Shown here piece after piece: positions 16,050 to 23,908 of a stretch of DNA of 64,000 bases (its first letter is position 1; each line of letters begins with the position of its first letter). The stretch lies in NCBI RefSeq assembly GCF_965137335.1, contig NZ_CBCRZD010000005.1, one strand, 5' to 3'. The notes beneath the pieces were generated by a model, which saw only the letters and a program-made list of their open reading frames with translations, was not told the DNA's origin and ran no database searches. The position numbers were made by a program, and so were the translations under genes. The DNA comes from Empedobacter stercoris. GTDB lineage: Bacteria; Bacteroidota; Bacteroidia; Flavobacteriales; Weeksellaceae.

Positions 16050-17165
16050 ATGGATTTTAATATAGATAATGCTGTAAAATATCACTACAATAATTTTCCT
16101 CCTCAAAATATTAACTACGCAGATTTTATTCAGGAACTTGTGAAAGCAACGGACGCTCTTGCACGATTTGATCAAATGCTAAAAAATTTACATAACACAG
16201 AAATTCTTTTAGCTCCATTAAGAAATCAAGAAGCCGTAATTTCATCTCGTATAGAGGGAACTATTAGTACAATGGACGAGATTATGCTATATGAAGCTGA
16301 TAATGAAGGTCAAGATAATCCTAATGCTAAAGCTGATGTTATAGAGACTATTTTATATCAACGTGCTTTAAAGAATGCACAAAATGCTTTAGAAAGCGGT
16401 TATGGCTTTTCAATAAGTTTTATTAAACAAATGCATCAACAACTTCTGTACTTAGGAAGAGGAGCAAACAAATCACCTGGTGAATTTAAAAAAGAGCAAA
16501 ATTATTTAGCTGATACCCGTAAAAAAGAAATTCAGTTTATACCAATTAATCCAGAAAACTTAGATCAAGGTTTAGAAAATCTTTTTGATTATATCAAATC
16601 TTGCGATTTACCGCCTTTAATTAAAACAGCAATCATGCATTTAGAGTTTGAGGCATTACATCCATTTAAAGATGGAAATGGTCGAATTGGTCGTATGTTA
16701 ATAACACTTAATTTATGGCAAGAAAAAATTCTTTCTCAACCTCATTTTTATATCAGTGGATATTTCGAAGAAAATAAAGACGAATACATCGAGCAAATGA
16801 GAGAGGTTTCTCGTTCTAATGATTGGAACCAATGGATAAAATTTTTCTTGAAAGCAGTAGAAAGTCAAGCAATACGTAATTTAGAAATTGCAGAAAATAT
16901 CAAAAACTTATACGAAACAACAAAAACAGAATTTTCAGATATATTGTCTTCCAAATGGAATATGGAAATTTTAGATTTTATTTTTACTTATCCTGTATTT
17001 AGAAATAATAAGTTTGTGAATACAACGAAAATCCCAAATGCTACTGCTGTTCTGATTATTAAAAAATTAGAAGAGAATGGATATTTGGTTTTAAGAGAAA
17101 AAGCAGCTGGTAGAAGAGCAGCCCTTTATTCTTTCGAACCTTTAATGCAATTAGTACGCGTGTAA
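16050..17165 (+). CDS. Fic protein with Fic_N and winged-helix domains (SoFic-like AMPylator)
   Basis: A 371-residue complete Fic protein. Order: Fic N-terminal domain (about 10-95) with the inhibitory helix SSRIEG (65-70, pattern SxxxEG, class II), the Fic domain with HPFKDGNGRIGR (204-215), and a C-terminal winged helix-turn-helix (about 300-370, ATAVLIIKKLEENGYLVLRE). Proteins of this layout, such as Shewanella SoFic, attach AMP to proteins and are held inactive by the N-terminal Glu; here Glu69 and the catalytic His204 are intact. The palindrome array lies immediately upstream. A truncated helicase gene follows after 28 bp. It could act as a self-regulated toxin-like module; its target is unknown. 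Confidence 0.92.
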   Translation: MDFNIDNAVKYHYNNFPPQNINYADFIQELVKATDALARFDQMLKNLHNTEILLAPLRNQEAVISSRIEGTISTMDEIMLYEADNEGQDNPNAKADVIETILYQRALKNAQNALESGYGFSISFIKQMHQQLLYLGRGANKSPGEFKKEQNYLADTRKKEIQFIPINPENLDQGLENLFDYIKSCDLPPLIKTAIMHLEFEALHPFKDGNGRIGRMLITLNLWQEKILSQPHFYISGYFEENKDEYIEQMREVSRSNDWNQWIKFFLKAVESQAIRNLEIAENIKNLYETTKTEFSDILSSKWNMEILDFIFTYPVFRNNKFVNTTKIPNATAVLIIKKLEENGYLVLREKAAGRRAALYSFEPLMQLVRV

Positions 17166-17193
17166 AACAAAATAATAACTCTATTCAATAAAC

Positions 17194-17460
17194 ATGAAAA
17201 CCAATACAACAAACGACTATAAACAACCAATTAATCTGGTTAATGTAAATTATAAACAGACAGGACAAAGTAAATCAACAAATGAATATGGAATGCGTGA
17301 AATGCAAGAAAAAGCATTTGAAGCGCGTTCTGCACAATATTTATTATTAAAAGCTCCTCCAGCTTCGGGAAAATCAAGAGCTTTAATGTTTTTAGCCTTA
17401 GACAAATTAATTAATCAAGGAATAAAAAAAGTAATAGTCGCTGTTCCTGAAAATTCCATC
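17194..17460 (+). pseudogene. N-terminal fragment of a DEAD/DEAH-type helicase
   Basis: About 89 residues of a superfamily 2 helicase: YGMREMQEKAFEARSAQYLL, then the Walker A motif APPASGKSRA (about 54-63) and KKVIVAVPENSI. Past about 17460 the frame continues for 37 codons through sequence that is the antisense of a surface-protein gene, so the true gene stops at a junction near 17455-17470. Full members of this family are many hundreds of residues, so motifs II-VI are gone and the product cannot be active. It was probably co-transcribed with the preceding fic gene. Confidence 0.8.
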
Positions 17461-17711
17461 AACCTACCGTTTATCAAGGAACTATTAGTATCATTAGGAA
17501 TATCTATAGCTACTATTCGAAATTTGTCAGGACCAAGCGCTATCCCATTATGGGCAGGCAGATTATTAATATAAAATTTTTCTTTCACGTAGACATAACC
17601 TTTATTTACTTCAAGCATTTGAACAGGATTAGGAACACCAATACCCATTTGAGCATATACGGTGCTATAAACTGTTAATAACAACAGTATAAATGATAGA
17701 TTGTATTTCAT
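17460..17711 (-). pseudogene. N-terminal fragment of a secreted surface protein
   Basis: Starts with a good signal peptide (MKYNLSFILLLLTVYSTVYA) and the family-typical QMGIGVPNPVQMLEVNKG, similar in style to the surface protein at 12.4-13.5 kb. After about 84 residues it runs into the antisense of the helicase fragment, so the 3' part is missing. Both partners at this joint lost their 3' ends, which fits a deletion between two convergent genes. The exact breakpoint, about 17455-17470, cannot be fixed without intact homologues. Confidence 0.65.
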
Positions 17712-17728
17712 AGAAAAGTTTAGGTTGG

Positions 17729-18109
17729 TTAATAATTAATTACAGCAGCAGTTGCAGAAGAGGTAGATTTGTTGTTCATCTTTATCTCTTGTAAAGGAAA
17801 TATTTTAGCATAATTTTTAGGATACACAACACATGTTATATGCCAAGTCCCGTTGTTTTCAGAAGCCACTGCAGAATAATCTGCATATAAATGCCAAGTT
17901 CCATTTATTTCTTTCGTTCTGGCCACTGGTGGTGCTGGATTATTTCCTAATAAATTTTGATCAAACCATGCCGATAAAATTACCAAAGCATAATCTGTAG
18001 AATTAATTTTAGTATTAAAATCCAAAACCCAATCTTTATTTATATTTTTTAATTGATAAGTTAAAATATAAAACCCCAAATCAATAAGACACTCAATAAA
18101 GGGGGACAA
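17729..18109 (-). pseudogene. 5'-truncated protein of unknown function
   Basis: The open frame of 126 codons has no ATG near its beginning; only a TTG at 18109 within G-rich sequence could serve. The first ten or so residues look random, but from LKNINKDWVLDFNTKINSTD onward it resembles an exported beta-rich protein found beside flavobacterial surface-protein genes. The gap to the next fragment is 17 bp, so the two formed an operon. I do not recognise a named domain. A truncated relic is more likely than a working gene. Confidence 0.45.
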
Positions 18110-18283
18110 GTTGAGGACAAATTGAAAAATGCTAATATTAAATACAATTATTAAACAGATAACTAATTAATAATTCATTATTTAAATTTTAAAATTTCAA
18201 ATTTATAACAATACACTTTACATTTCAACAAATAAACGCCTAATCTACTTGAATTAGGTTAACGTTAAGCTCCAAGAACACAT

Positions 18284-18319
18284 AAAAAAAGGAAGAAATT
18301 AGTATTTCTTCCTTTTTTT
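18284..18319. terminator. Bidirectional terminator at the island/chromosome border
   Basis: AAAAAGGAAGAAAT and ATTTCTTCCTTTTT form a perfect stem with a 4-base loop, with T-runs on both strands. It closes the binding-protein gene at 18337. The rest of 18110-18336 is AT-rich and empty. Confidence 0.85.
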
Positions 18320-18336
18320 GATTGAATATATAACGT

Positions 18337-19404
18337 CTATTTTAATTGTTGATAAAAGTATAAATCATAGGTAGGAAATAAATTTGGATAGAAAATTTTA
18401 CCCAAGTCATTTAGAATTATATCGGGACGAACAATTCCTTGTTCAAAATAATCGTTTGAACCTTTTTCGTTCATACGTTTATTGTAAGCATATACATTTC
18501 CTTTATTAAATGCATCAAACCAAGTATAATTCGGATAAGATGCTTTCATTTCTGCCAAGGAATTAACATTTGTCACATTAATCCAATAAGTTGCCGATTT
18601 ACCTTTGGTATAGACTTCTTCAAAGGTTAAACTCAAACTATTTTCTCCAATTTTATCATCAAAAATATAATTACCTTTTGCATCATCAATCAATTTTGCT
18701 TGCAACAAATCTCTCGTTGGCAAATACCAAACATCACCATACATCGTATTTACAATTGTCGAAATATTTCCATTTGCTTTGGTTTGAATGATATTTTTAA
18801 TCGAATCGTAATTATTTTTAACTGTTTCTATACGTTTTTCGGCATCTATTTCTTTTCCTACAAGCTTTCCGAAAATCTTCAAATATTCAACCTGTCCTAA
18901 TGGATTTTGTTCTTTATATTCATCTAAATACAAGATTTTTATTCCATTTTGTTCCAATTGTTGATGAAATTTTGCCAAAACAGGATTAGAACTAGCAATA
19001 ATTAATTGAGGTTTATTTTTAAGAATAATTTCTGTGAACAATTCATTGGTGTTACCGACTTTCAAGATCCTTTTATTTGATATTCCTTCACCAATTTTCG
19101 GATTAAAGATAAAATCGGCATCGCAAACACCTTTTATTATATCAATACTTCCTAATTCATCTAAAAATGTAACTGCAGCCGATGTTTCGACCATTACAGA
19201 TTTGATTGGTAACTCTTTTTTATCAAAGGAGACGAAATTACCCGAAGACTTAATTGTGATTGTTTCATCACTTTCTTCTATTGAAATATTTTTTGCAAAC
19301 TGAAATTTCTGTTGGTTTTGATGAGATTGAACTACTTCTTTTGGTTGTTTACAACTGCTAATGGCAAGAAGTATGAATGAACTTAGAATTATTTTTTTTA
19401 GCAT
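18337..19404 (-). CDS. Lipoprotein substrate-binding protein of an iron/cobalamin-type ABC transporter
   Basis: A 355-residue lipoprotein (signal MLKKIILSSFILLAISSCKQ, lipidated Cys18) with the BtuF/FecB-like periplasmic binding fold: LGSIDIIKGVCDADFIFNP, then VGNTNELFTEIILKNKPQLI and the later FEEVYTKGKSATYWIN. Such proteins bind corrinoids, haem or ferric siderophores and hand them to a permease. No permease or ATPase gene is adjacent here; the neighbours are island debris on one side and tRNA-Arg on the other. No cobalamin riboswitch is visible in its 189-bp upstream region. Substrate unknown. Confidence 0.85.
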   Translation of the reverse strand: MLKKIILSSFILLAISSCKQPKEVVQSHQNQQKFQFAKNISIEESDETITIKSSGNFVSFDKKELPIKSVMVETSAAVTFLDELGSIDIIKGVCDADFIFNPKIGEGISNKRILKVGNTNELFTEIILKNKPQLIIASSNPVLAKFHQQLEQNGIKILYLDEYKEQNPLGQVEYLKIFGKLVGKEIDAEKRIETVKNNYDSIKNIIQTKANGNISTIVNTMYGDVWYLPTRDLLQAKLIDDAKGNYIFDDKIGENSLSLTFEEVYTKGKSATYWINVTNVNSLAEMKASYPNYTWFDAFNKGNVYAYNKRMNEKGSNDYFEQGIVRPDIILNDLGKIFYPNLFPTYDLYFYQQLK

Positions 19405-19545
19405 TTCTTTTCAAAATTGAAGGAGCAAGTTAAGAAATATGACAAAATCATAAAAAATATTTTTGTAAGCAATTGATTCGTTGTAGATTAAATTATAGTT
19501 AAAATTTTTTGTCTAAAACCTTAGGTTTTTCTAATAAAAGTGCTG

Positions 19546-19553
19546 TATATTTG
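19546..19553 (+). promoter_or_regulatory. Candidate -7 motif of the tRNA-Arg gene
   Basis: TATATTTG lies 40 bp before the tRNA 5' end and fits TAnnTTTG. No good TTG box is seen 17-23 bp upstream. Confidence 0.4.
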
Positions 19554-19593
19554 CAATCGAAAATAAGGGAAATTAGTTTTCAATATTTCAAAT

Positions 19594-19667
19594 GGCCGAG
19601 TGGCGCAACTGAATAGCGCACTTGATTACGGCTCAAGAGGTTACAGGTTTGAATCCTGTCTCGGTCA
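19594..19667 (+). tRNA. tRNA-Arg(ACG)
   Basis: 74 nt. The acceptor stem GGCCGAG/CTCGGTC closes (one G-T pair), the anticodon stem CTTGA/TCAAG encloses loop TTACGGC with anticodon ACG, and the T-arm is ACAGG TTTGAAT CCTGT. The discriminator is A; CCA is not encoded. A terminator follows. Confidence 0.95.
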
Positions 19668-19674
19668 CAAAAAT

Positions 19675-19702
19675 GCTCAGCGGCAAACGTTGAGCTTTTT
19701 TT
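19675..19702 (+). terminator. Terminator of tRNA-Arg
   Basis: GCTCAGCG (19675-19682) pairs with CGTTGAGC (19688-19695, one G-T pair), with a 5-base loop and a seven-T run. Confidence 0.85.
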
Positions 19703-19733
19703 ATGAATGTTAAATTCTATTGTTATCAATAAG

Positions 19734-19766
19734 AAAGTCCATTTACAAATTGTAAATGGACTTTTT
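19734..19766. terminator. Strong terminator between tRNA-Arg and der
   Basis: A perfect 14-bp stem, AAAGTCCATTTACA and TGTAAATGGACTTT, with a 3-base loop. It lies just past the der stop codon on the minus strand. Confidence 0.85.
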
Positions 19767-19775
19767 GGATTTTTA

Positions 19776-21083
19776 TTATTTCTTTCTGAAGTAAACTTCG
19801 ATCGGAACACCTTCAAAATTAAATTCTCTTCTCAATTGATTTTCGATAAATCGTTTGTAAGGATCTCTAATATATTGTGGCAAGTTACAGAAAAACGCAA
19901 ATTGAGGCGTTTTTGTAGGCAATTGCGTTACATATTTAATCTTGATGTATTTTCCTTTTACTGCAGGTGGAGGTGTAATCTCGATAATCGGTAACAATGT
20001 TTCGTTTAACTTACTTGTTTTAATACGGCGACTACGGTTCTCATAAACTTCGACAAATGTATCTACAGCTTTTAAAACACGTTGCTTTGTTAAAGCTGAG
20101 ATAAACAATACAGGAACATCTGTAAATGGTGCAATACGTCTTAGAATAGCTTCTTTGTATTCTTTCATGGTATTGGTTTCTTTTTCTAACAAATCCCATT
20201 TGTTAATCAAAATAACGACACCTTTTCTATTACGTTCTGCTAAATAAAGAATATTTAAATCTTGTGCTTCAATCCCACGTTCTGCATCTATTACTAATAC
20301 ACAAACATCACATTCTTCGATTGCACGAACCGAACGCATCACAGAATAAAATTCTAAATCTTCGCTAACTTTTCCTTTTTTACGCATCCCTGCAGTATCC
20401 ACCAAAACAAATTCATGTCCAAATTTATTGTACAATGTTTCGATAGAATCACGTGTTGTTCCTGCGATATCAGTTACAATATTACGTTCTTCACCTAATA
20501 ATGCATTGATTAATGTAGATTTTCCAGCATTTGGACGACCTACGATTGTAATTTTAGGTAAACCTTCAAATGGATCTACGTGTACTTCTTCTTTAAAAGT
20601 ATCCACTACATCATCTAACAATTCACCTGTTCCACTACCAGTCATGGCAGCGATTGTGTACATTTTTTCGAATCCTAAGTTATAAAACTCATAAGAATCG
20701 TCTAAATTTTTGTTGGTATCGACCTTATTCACTACTAAGAATGTAGGCTTCTTAGTGCGTCTTAAAAGGTTGCCAACTTCCTTATCCATATCCGTTAATC
20801 CAACTTGATTGTCTACCATGAACAAAATTACATTTGCTTCATCAATAGCTAATTCAACTTGCTTGCGGATCTCTTCTTCAAAGGTATCATCCGAACCAAC
20901 GACATACCCTCCGGTATCGATTACAGTAAACTCTTTCCCATTCCAATCTGATTTTCCATAATGACGATCACGAGTAACACCAGAAGTGTCATCCACGATA
21001 GCTTGTCTTTTTTGGATCAATCGATTGAAGAATGTAGATTTACCAACGTTTGGTCTTCCTACAATTGCAACTATATTTGACAT
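19776..21083 (-). CDS. der: Ribosome biogenesis GTPase Der (EngA)
   Basis: A 435-residue double GTPase needed for maturation of the 50S ribosomal subunit. The first G domain has GRPNVGKS (8-15) and DTGG; the second has GRPNAGKS (about 183-190), DTAGMRKKG and NKWD; a C-terminal KH-like domain follows, ending in EGVPIEVYFRKK. Length and order are standard. It is transcribed alone: a terminator stands on each side, and a TACCTTTG promoter motif lies only a few bases before the start codon, suggesting a very short leader. Confidence 0.98.
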   Translation of the reverse strand: MSNIVAIVGRPNVGKSTFFNRLIQKRQAIVDDTSGVTRDRHYGKSDWNGKEFTVIDTGGYVVGSDDTFEEEIRKQVELAIDEANVILFMVDNQVGLTDMDKEVGNLLRRTKKPTFLVVNKVDTNKNLDDSYEFYNLGFEKMYTIAAMTGSGTGELLDDVVDTFKEEVHVDPFEGLPKITIVGRPNAGKSTLINALLGEERNIVTDIAGTTRDSIETLYNKFGHEFVLVDTAGMRKKGKVSEDLEFYSVMRSVRAIEECDVCVLVIDAERGIEAQDLNILYLAERNRKGVVILINKWDLLEKETNTMKEYKEAILRRIAPFTDVPVLFISALTKQRVLKAVDTFVEVYENRSRRIKTSKLNETLLPIIEITPPPAVKGKYIKIKYVTQLPTKTPQFAFFCNLPQYIRDPYKRFIENQLRREFNFEGVPIEVYFRKK

Positions 21084-21087
21084 TCTG

Positions 21088-21095
21088 CAAAGGTA
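21088..21095 (-). promoter_or_regulatory. Candidate -7 motif of der
   Basis: On the minus strand TACCTTTG fits TAnnTTTG and ends 4 bp before the der ATG. The start site would fall close to the start codon, giving a nearly leaderless mRNA. Confidence 0.4.
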
Positions 21096-21148
21096 TAATT
21101 TTTCATTTTATTTTTTGTATTAATTTTTTGATTGATAAAGTTTTGTAC

Positions 21149-21175
21149 AAAAAAAAGGTTAGATAAACTCTAACC
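21149..21175 (-). terminator. Terminator of the cytidylyltransferase gene
   Basis: On the minus strand GGTTAGA and TCTAACC form a 7-bp stem with a 5-base loop, followed by eight T residues. Confidence 0.85.
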
Positions 21176-21187
21176 CTACTAATTTTC

Positions 21188-21616
21188 TTACTTTACAACT
21201 TTTAAAAGCTCTTTTTCCGCCACTACTTTTCTTAATCCAGAACTTGAGAAACGGTGATCTCTTGAGTTATAATACAATTCAATTCCTTTTTCTTCACAAT
21301 ATTTTCTTCCTGTGAAGTTTTTATCTTGATACTCTACTCCCAAAATGCGAACATCAATCTTGAAAGAACGTAAAACATCTTCCAAATCTTGTTCTGTCGC
21401 ATAAGGCACAATTTCATCTACGAATTTGCATCCTTTCAATTGAATGTAGCGTTCTACAACAGTTTGTGTTGGTTTGTTTTTTTCAGGACGATCCAATGTC
21501 GGATCCGTCTGTAAACCTACAATCAAATAATCACAATGTTGTTTTGCATCTTCTAACATTTTGATATGCCCAGCATGGAGCAAATCAAATGCGCTAAATG
21601 TAATTCCTATTTTCAT
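21188..21616 (-). CDS. Glycerol-3-phosphate cytidylyltransferase-like nucleotidyltransferase
   Basis: A 142-residue enzyme of the cytidylyltransferase superfamily (TagD/RfaE-like), which joins a nucleotide to a phosphorylated alcohol or sugar. It has the HIGH-like motif in FDLLHAGHIKML, the conserved PTQTVVERYIQLKGCKFVDE and the late SSSGLRK (ISSTxIR-like) motif. Length is normal. A cupin gene related to sugar-phosphate isomerases lies 34 bp upstream, so the two are probably an operon for an activated polymer precursor. The exact substrate cannot be told from sequence. Confidence 0.85.
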   Translation of the reverse strand: MKIGITFSAFDLLHAGHIKMLEDAKQHCDYLIVGLQTDPTLDRPEKNKPTQTVVERYIQLKGCKFVDEIVPYATEQDLEDVLRSFKIDVRILGVEYQDKNFTGRKYCEEKGIELYYNSRDHRFSSSGLRKVVAEKELLKVVK

Positions 21617-21650
21617 AGTATGTTTTTAGTTTAGTTTCTTAAGTTATTGT

Positions 21651-22001
21651 TTAGTCTTCGCTGGAACGATTATAATCATCTTCAATTCGAATTATGTCCT
21701 CTTCGCCAAAATATGTACCATGTTGTACTTCGATGAAAATCAAGACCTCATTTCCGATGTTTTGAATACGATGCTTTGCTTTCAATGGAATAACCACCAC
21801 TTCGCCAGCATTATATTCATATTCTTTATCATCAAGCGTCACCAAAGCTTTTCCTTGAACAATTGTCCACACTTCGGCACGATGATTATGGTATTGGTAA
21901 GACAAACGTCCACCAACATTTACTTCTATGCGTTTTAATTTATATATCTCGGTATCTTCTAATACATAGTAAGTACCCCAAGGTCTTTTTCCTATTTCCA
22001 T
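21651..22001 (-). CDS. Cupin protein, mannose-6-phosphate isomerase type II C-terminal domain
   Basis: A 116-residue single-domain cupin. Motifs: RPWGTYYVLED, then LSYQYHNHRAEVWTIVQGKA with the metal-binding His residues and Glu, and the second cupin motif VVIPLKAKHRIQNIG. It corresponds to the isomerase part of bifunctional GMP/PMI enzymes without the nucleotidyltransferase part. It sits upstream of the cytidylyltransferase gene. It could isomerise a sugar phosphate or be a regulatory cupin. Confidence 0.85.
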   Translation of the reverse strand: MEIGKRPWGTYYVLEDTEIYKLKRIEVNVGGRLSYQYHNHRAEVWTIVQGKALVTLDDKEYEYNAGEVVVIPLKAKHRIQNIGNEVLIFIEVQHGTYFGEEDIIRIEDDYNRSSED

Positions 22002-22071
22002 CTTTTATGCAATTTACTGAATATTTCGATATACATATTCAAAATATTCCATTAATAAATTGTTTCCTTTG

Positions 22072-22108
22072 TCAAAAAAAAAACCCCAAACATACGCTTG
22101 AGGTTTTA
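22072..22108 (-). terminator. Terminator of tRNA-Phe
   Basis: On the minus strand AAAACCTCAAG folds on itself with a GTTTGGGGTTTT arm, followed by a run of ten T residues, directly after the tRNA. Confidence 0.75.
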
Positions 22109-22113
22109 AAATG

Positions 22114-22186
22114 TGGTGCCTCCAGGAATCGAACCAGGGACACAAGGATTTTCAGTCCTTTGCTCTACCAACTGAGCTAAGGCACC
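22114..22186 (-). tRNA. tRNA-Phe(GAA)
   Basis: 73 nt on the minus strand. Acceptor GGTGCCT/AGGCACC, D-arm GCTCAGTTGGTAGAGC, anticodon loop CTGAAAA with anticodon GAA, T-arm CCTGG TTCGATT CCTGG. The discriminator is A; CCA is not encoded. Confidence 0.97.
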
Positions 22187-22201
22187 GCTCATTTTGGAAT
22201 G

Positions 22202-22233
22202 CAAATATAAGAAGGTTTATTTCTTATTTCCAA
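22202..22233 (-). promoter_or_regulatory. Promoter of tRNA-Phe
   Basis: On the minus strand TTG (22233-22231), a 21-bp spacer and TATATTTG (22209-22202) match the Bacteroidota TTG/TAnnTTTG promoter, 15 bp before the tRNA. Confidence 0.6.
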
Positions 22234-22321
22234 AATAAATTTATTTATTTTTTTTAAATTTATTCAAAACAATTGATTTTTATTGAGTTATTTTTATAAA
22301 AAATTTCTAACTGCTAATAAA

Positions 22322-23818
22322 ATGGATTGGTCAACAACTATTTTTCAAGTTTGGAGCTTTATCAAAGATTGGTATTGGATTCCATTATCTTTTTTATATG
22401 TCATGGTTATTATTACCATTTTAATTGAAAACAGAAATCCAACAAAAACAATTGCTTGGATATTAGTGATTGTTTTTCTTCCCGTAATTGGATTTATCAT
22501 TTACTTTTTCTTTGGTCAAAAATTTAAAAAAGATTTATATTTTAAACGTATAGATAAAAGTCATCAAAAAATTATTGGAGAAAAATGGCAAGAAATGGAT
22601 AAAATTATCCAAGAAGATTTGATACGAGTTAAAGACAAAATAGGTTCTCTTTCTCAGGTTTATCGTTATCTAAATAATGCGCGAGTTGCTCCTCCATCAA
22701 CCAAAAATAAAGTGAAATTATTGATAAACGGAGAAGAAAAATTTCCTTTATTTATTGAAGCACTAAAATCTGCAAAGCATCATATTCATCTCGAATATTA
22801 TATTTTTGATGAAGATAAAATTGGTAATGAAATTATCTCCATTTTAGAAAAAAAAGCAAAAGAAGGTGTTGAAATACGTCTAACCACAGATGATTTTGGT
22901 TCTCCAAAATTAAATAAACATCAAAAAAGATTTGAAGGAACTGGAATTGAATATCAAACGTTTCTTCCTGTTCGTTTTTCGTCTTTAGCCAATTCAAACT
23001 ATCGTAATCATAGAAAAATTTTAATTGTAGATGGTCAAAAAGCATTTGTTGGTGGCATTAATATTAGTGATAAATACATCAATCAGAATGGAGAAAAAAG
23101 TCCGAATAACGAAGTTTATTGGCGTGACACATCCGTTATGATAGAAGGTGAAGCGATTAATAATTTGCAATTGCATTTTTACTTAAATTGGATGATGACA
23201 GAAGGAAATAAATTTAATATTTCTGACCCCAATTATTTTTTCGATTCAAAAAACACGAATTTTGACGATATGGCGACTGTAAGTTATGGTCTTTCTTCGC
23301 CAGGTAGTGACGTACATTCGGCAATGGAAGCCATGATTTTGGCGATTACCTTAGCACAAAAAAAAGTACAATTGTGCACGCCTTATTTTATTCCAAGCGA
23401 TGAATTTAAAACAGCCTTGATGATTGCGGTTTCTGCTGGTGTAGAAGTCGAATTGATTATTCCTAAAAAAGGCGATTCAATCATCGTACAACAAGCTTCA
23501 TTGTCGTTCCTAAAACCTCTAATGAAGAGAGGTGTAAAAGTTTATCTCTATGAAAAAGGATTTATTCACTCAAAAACAATTACTGTTGATGATAAATTGG
23601 CTTTTATTGGAACTGTAAATTTAGATTTTAGAAGTTTTATGATCAACTTTGAAATTACTTCAATTATTGAAAATGATACTTTATTGAATGAAATGAATAC
23701 GAATTTTGAAATAGATCGAAATAATTCAGAATTATTAAACATCGAAAAATGGGAAAACAAACCATGGTATAATCGTGCATTTGCTTCGGTTTGTAGGTTA
23801 TTAGCACCGATATTGTAA
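22322..23818 (+). CDS. cls: Cardiolipin synthase (phospholipase D family)
   Basis: A 498-residue membrane enzyme that makes cardiolipin from phosphatidylglycerol. Two N-terminal membrane helices (about 15-65) precede two phospholipase D domains with HxKxxxxD motifs: HRKILIVD in the first and HSKTITVD in the second. ATG 22322 (MDWSTT) is chosen; an upstream in-frame TTG would add 13 poorly conserved residues. Length is typical of the ClsA type. It stands alone, divergent from tRNA-Phe. Confidence 0.93.
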   Translation: MDWSTTIFQVWSFIKDWYWIPLSFLYVMVIITILIENRNPTKTIAWILVIVFLPVIGFIIYFFFGQKFKKDLYFKRIDKSHQKIIGEKWQEMDKIIQEDLIRVKDKIGSLSQVYRYLNNARVAPPSTKNKVKLLINGEEKFPLFIEALKSAKHHIHLEYYIFDEDKIGNEIISILEKKAKEGVEIRLTTDDFGSPKLNKHQKRFEGTGIEYQTFLPVRFSSLANSNYRNHRKILIVDGQKAFVGGINISDKYINQNGEKSPNNEVYWRDTSVMIEGEAINNLQLHFYLNWMMTEGNKFNISDPNYFFDSKNTNFDDMATVSYGLSSPGSDVHSAMEAMILAITLAQKKVQLCTPYFIPSDEFKTALMIAVSAGVEVELIIPKKGDSIIVQQASLSFLKPLMKRGVKVYLYEKGFIHSKTITVDDKLAFIGTVNLDFRSFMINFEITSIIENDTLLNEMNTNFEIDRNNSELLNIEKWENKPWYNRAFASVCRLLAPIL

Positions 23819-23908
23819 TCGTTTATTATATTTACTTTAATATGAAAAAAAATGCTTTGCTATCAATAGGAAAAATTGCTTTAGGATTTATTTTCGTAAG
23901 TTTCGATT

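Noticed and set aside
19405..19593. Cobalamin riboswitch before the substrate-binding lipoprotein
   Set aside because: No conserved B12-box-like GCC(A/T)CTG or fitting helices are seen in the 189-bp gap; a substrate assignment on this ground is not supported.
19580..19816. Open frame on the minus strand across tRNA-Arg
   Set aside because: It runs through the tRNA gene and two terminators; it is a chance frame.
22119..22180. Open frame on the plus strand across tRNA-Phe (SRNRTRDTRIFSP)
   Set aside because: It is the antisense of the tRNA; such frames are frequent artefacts.
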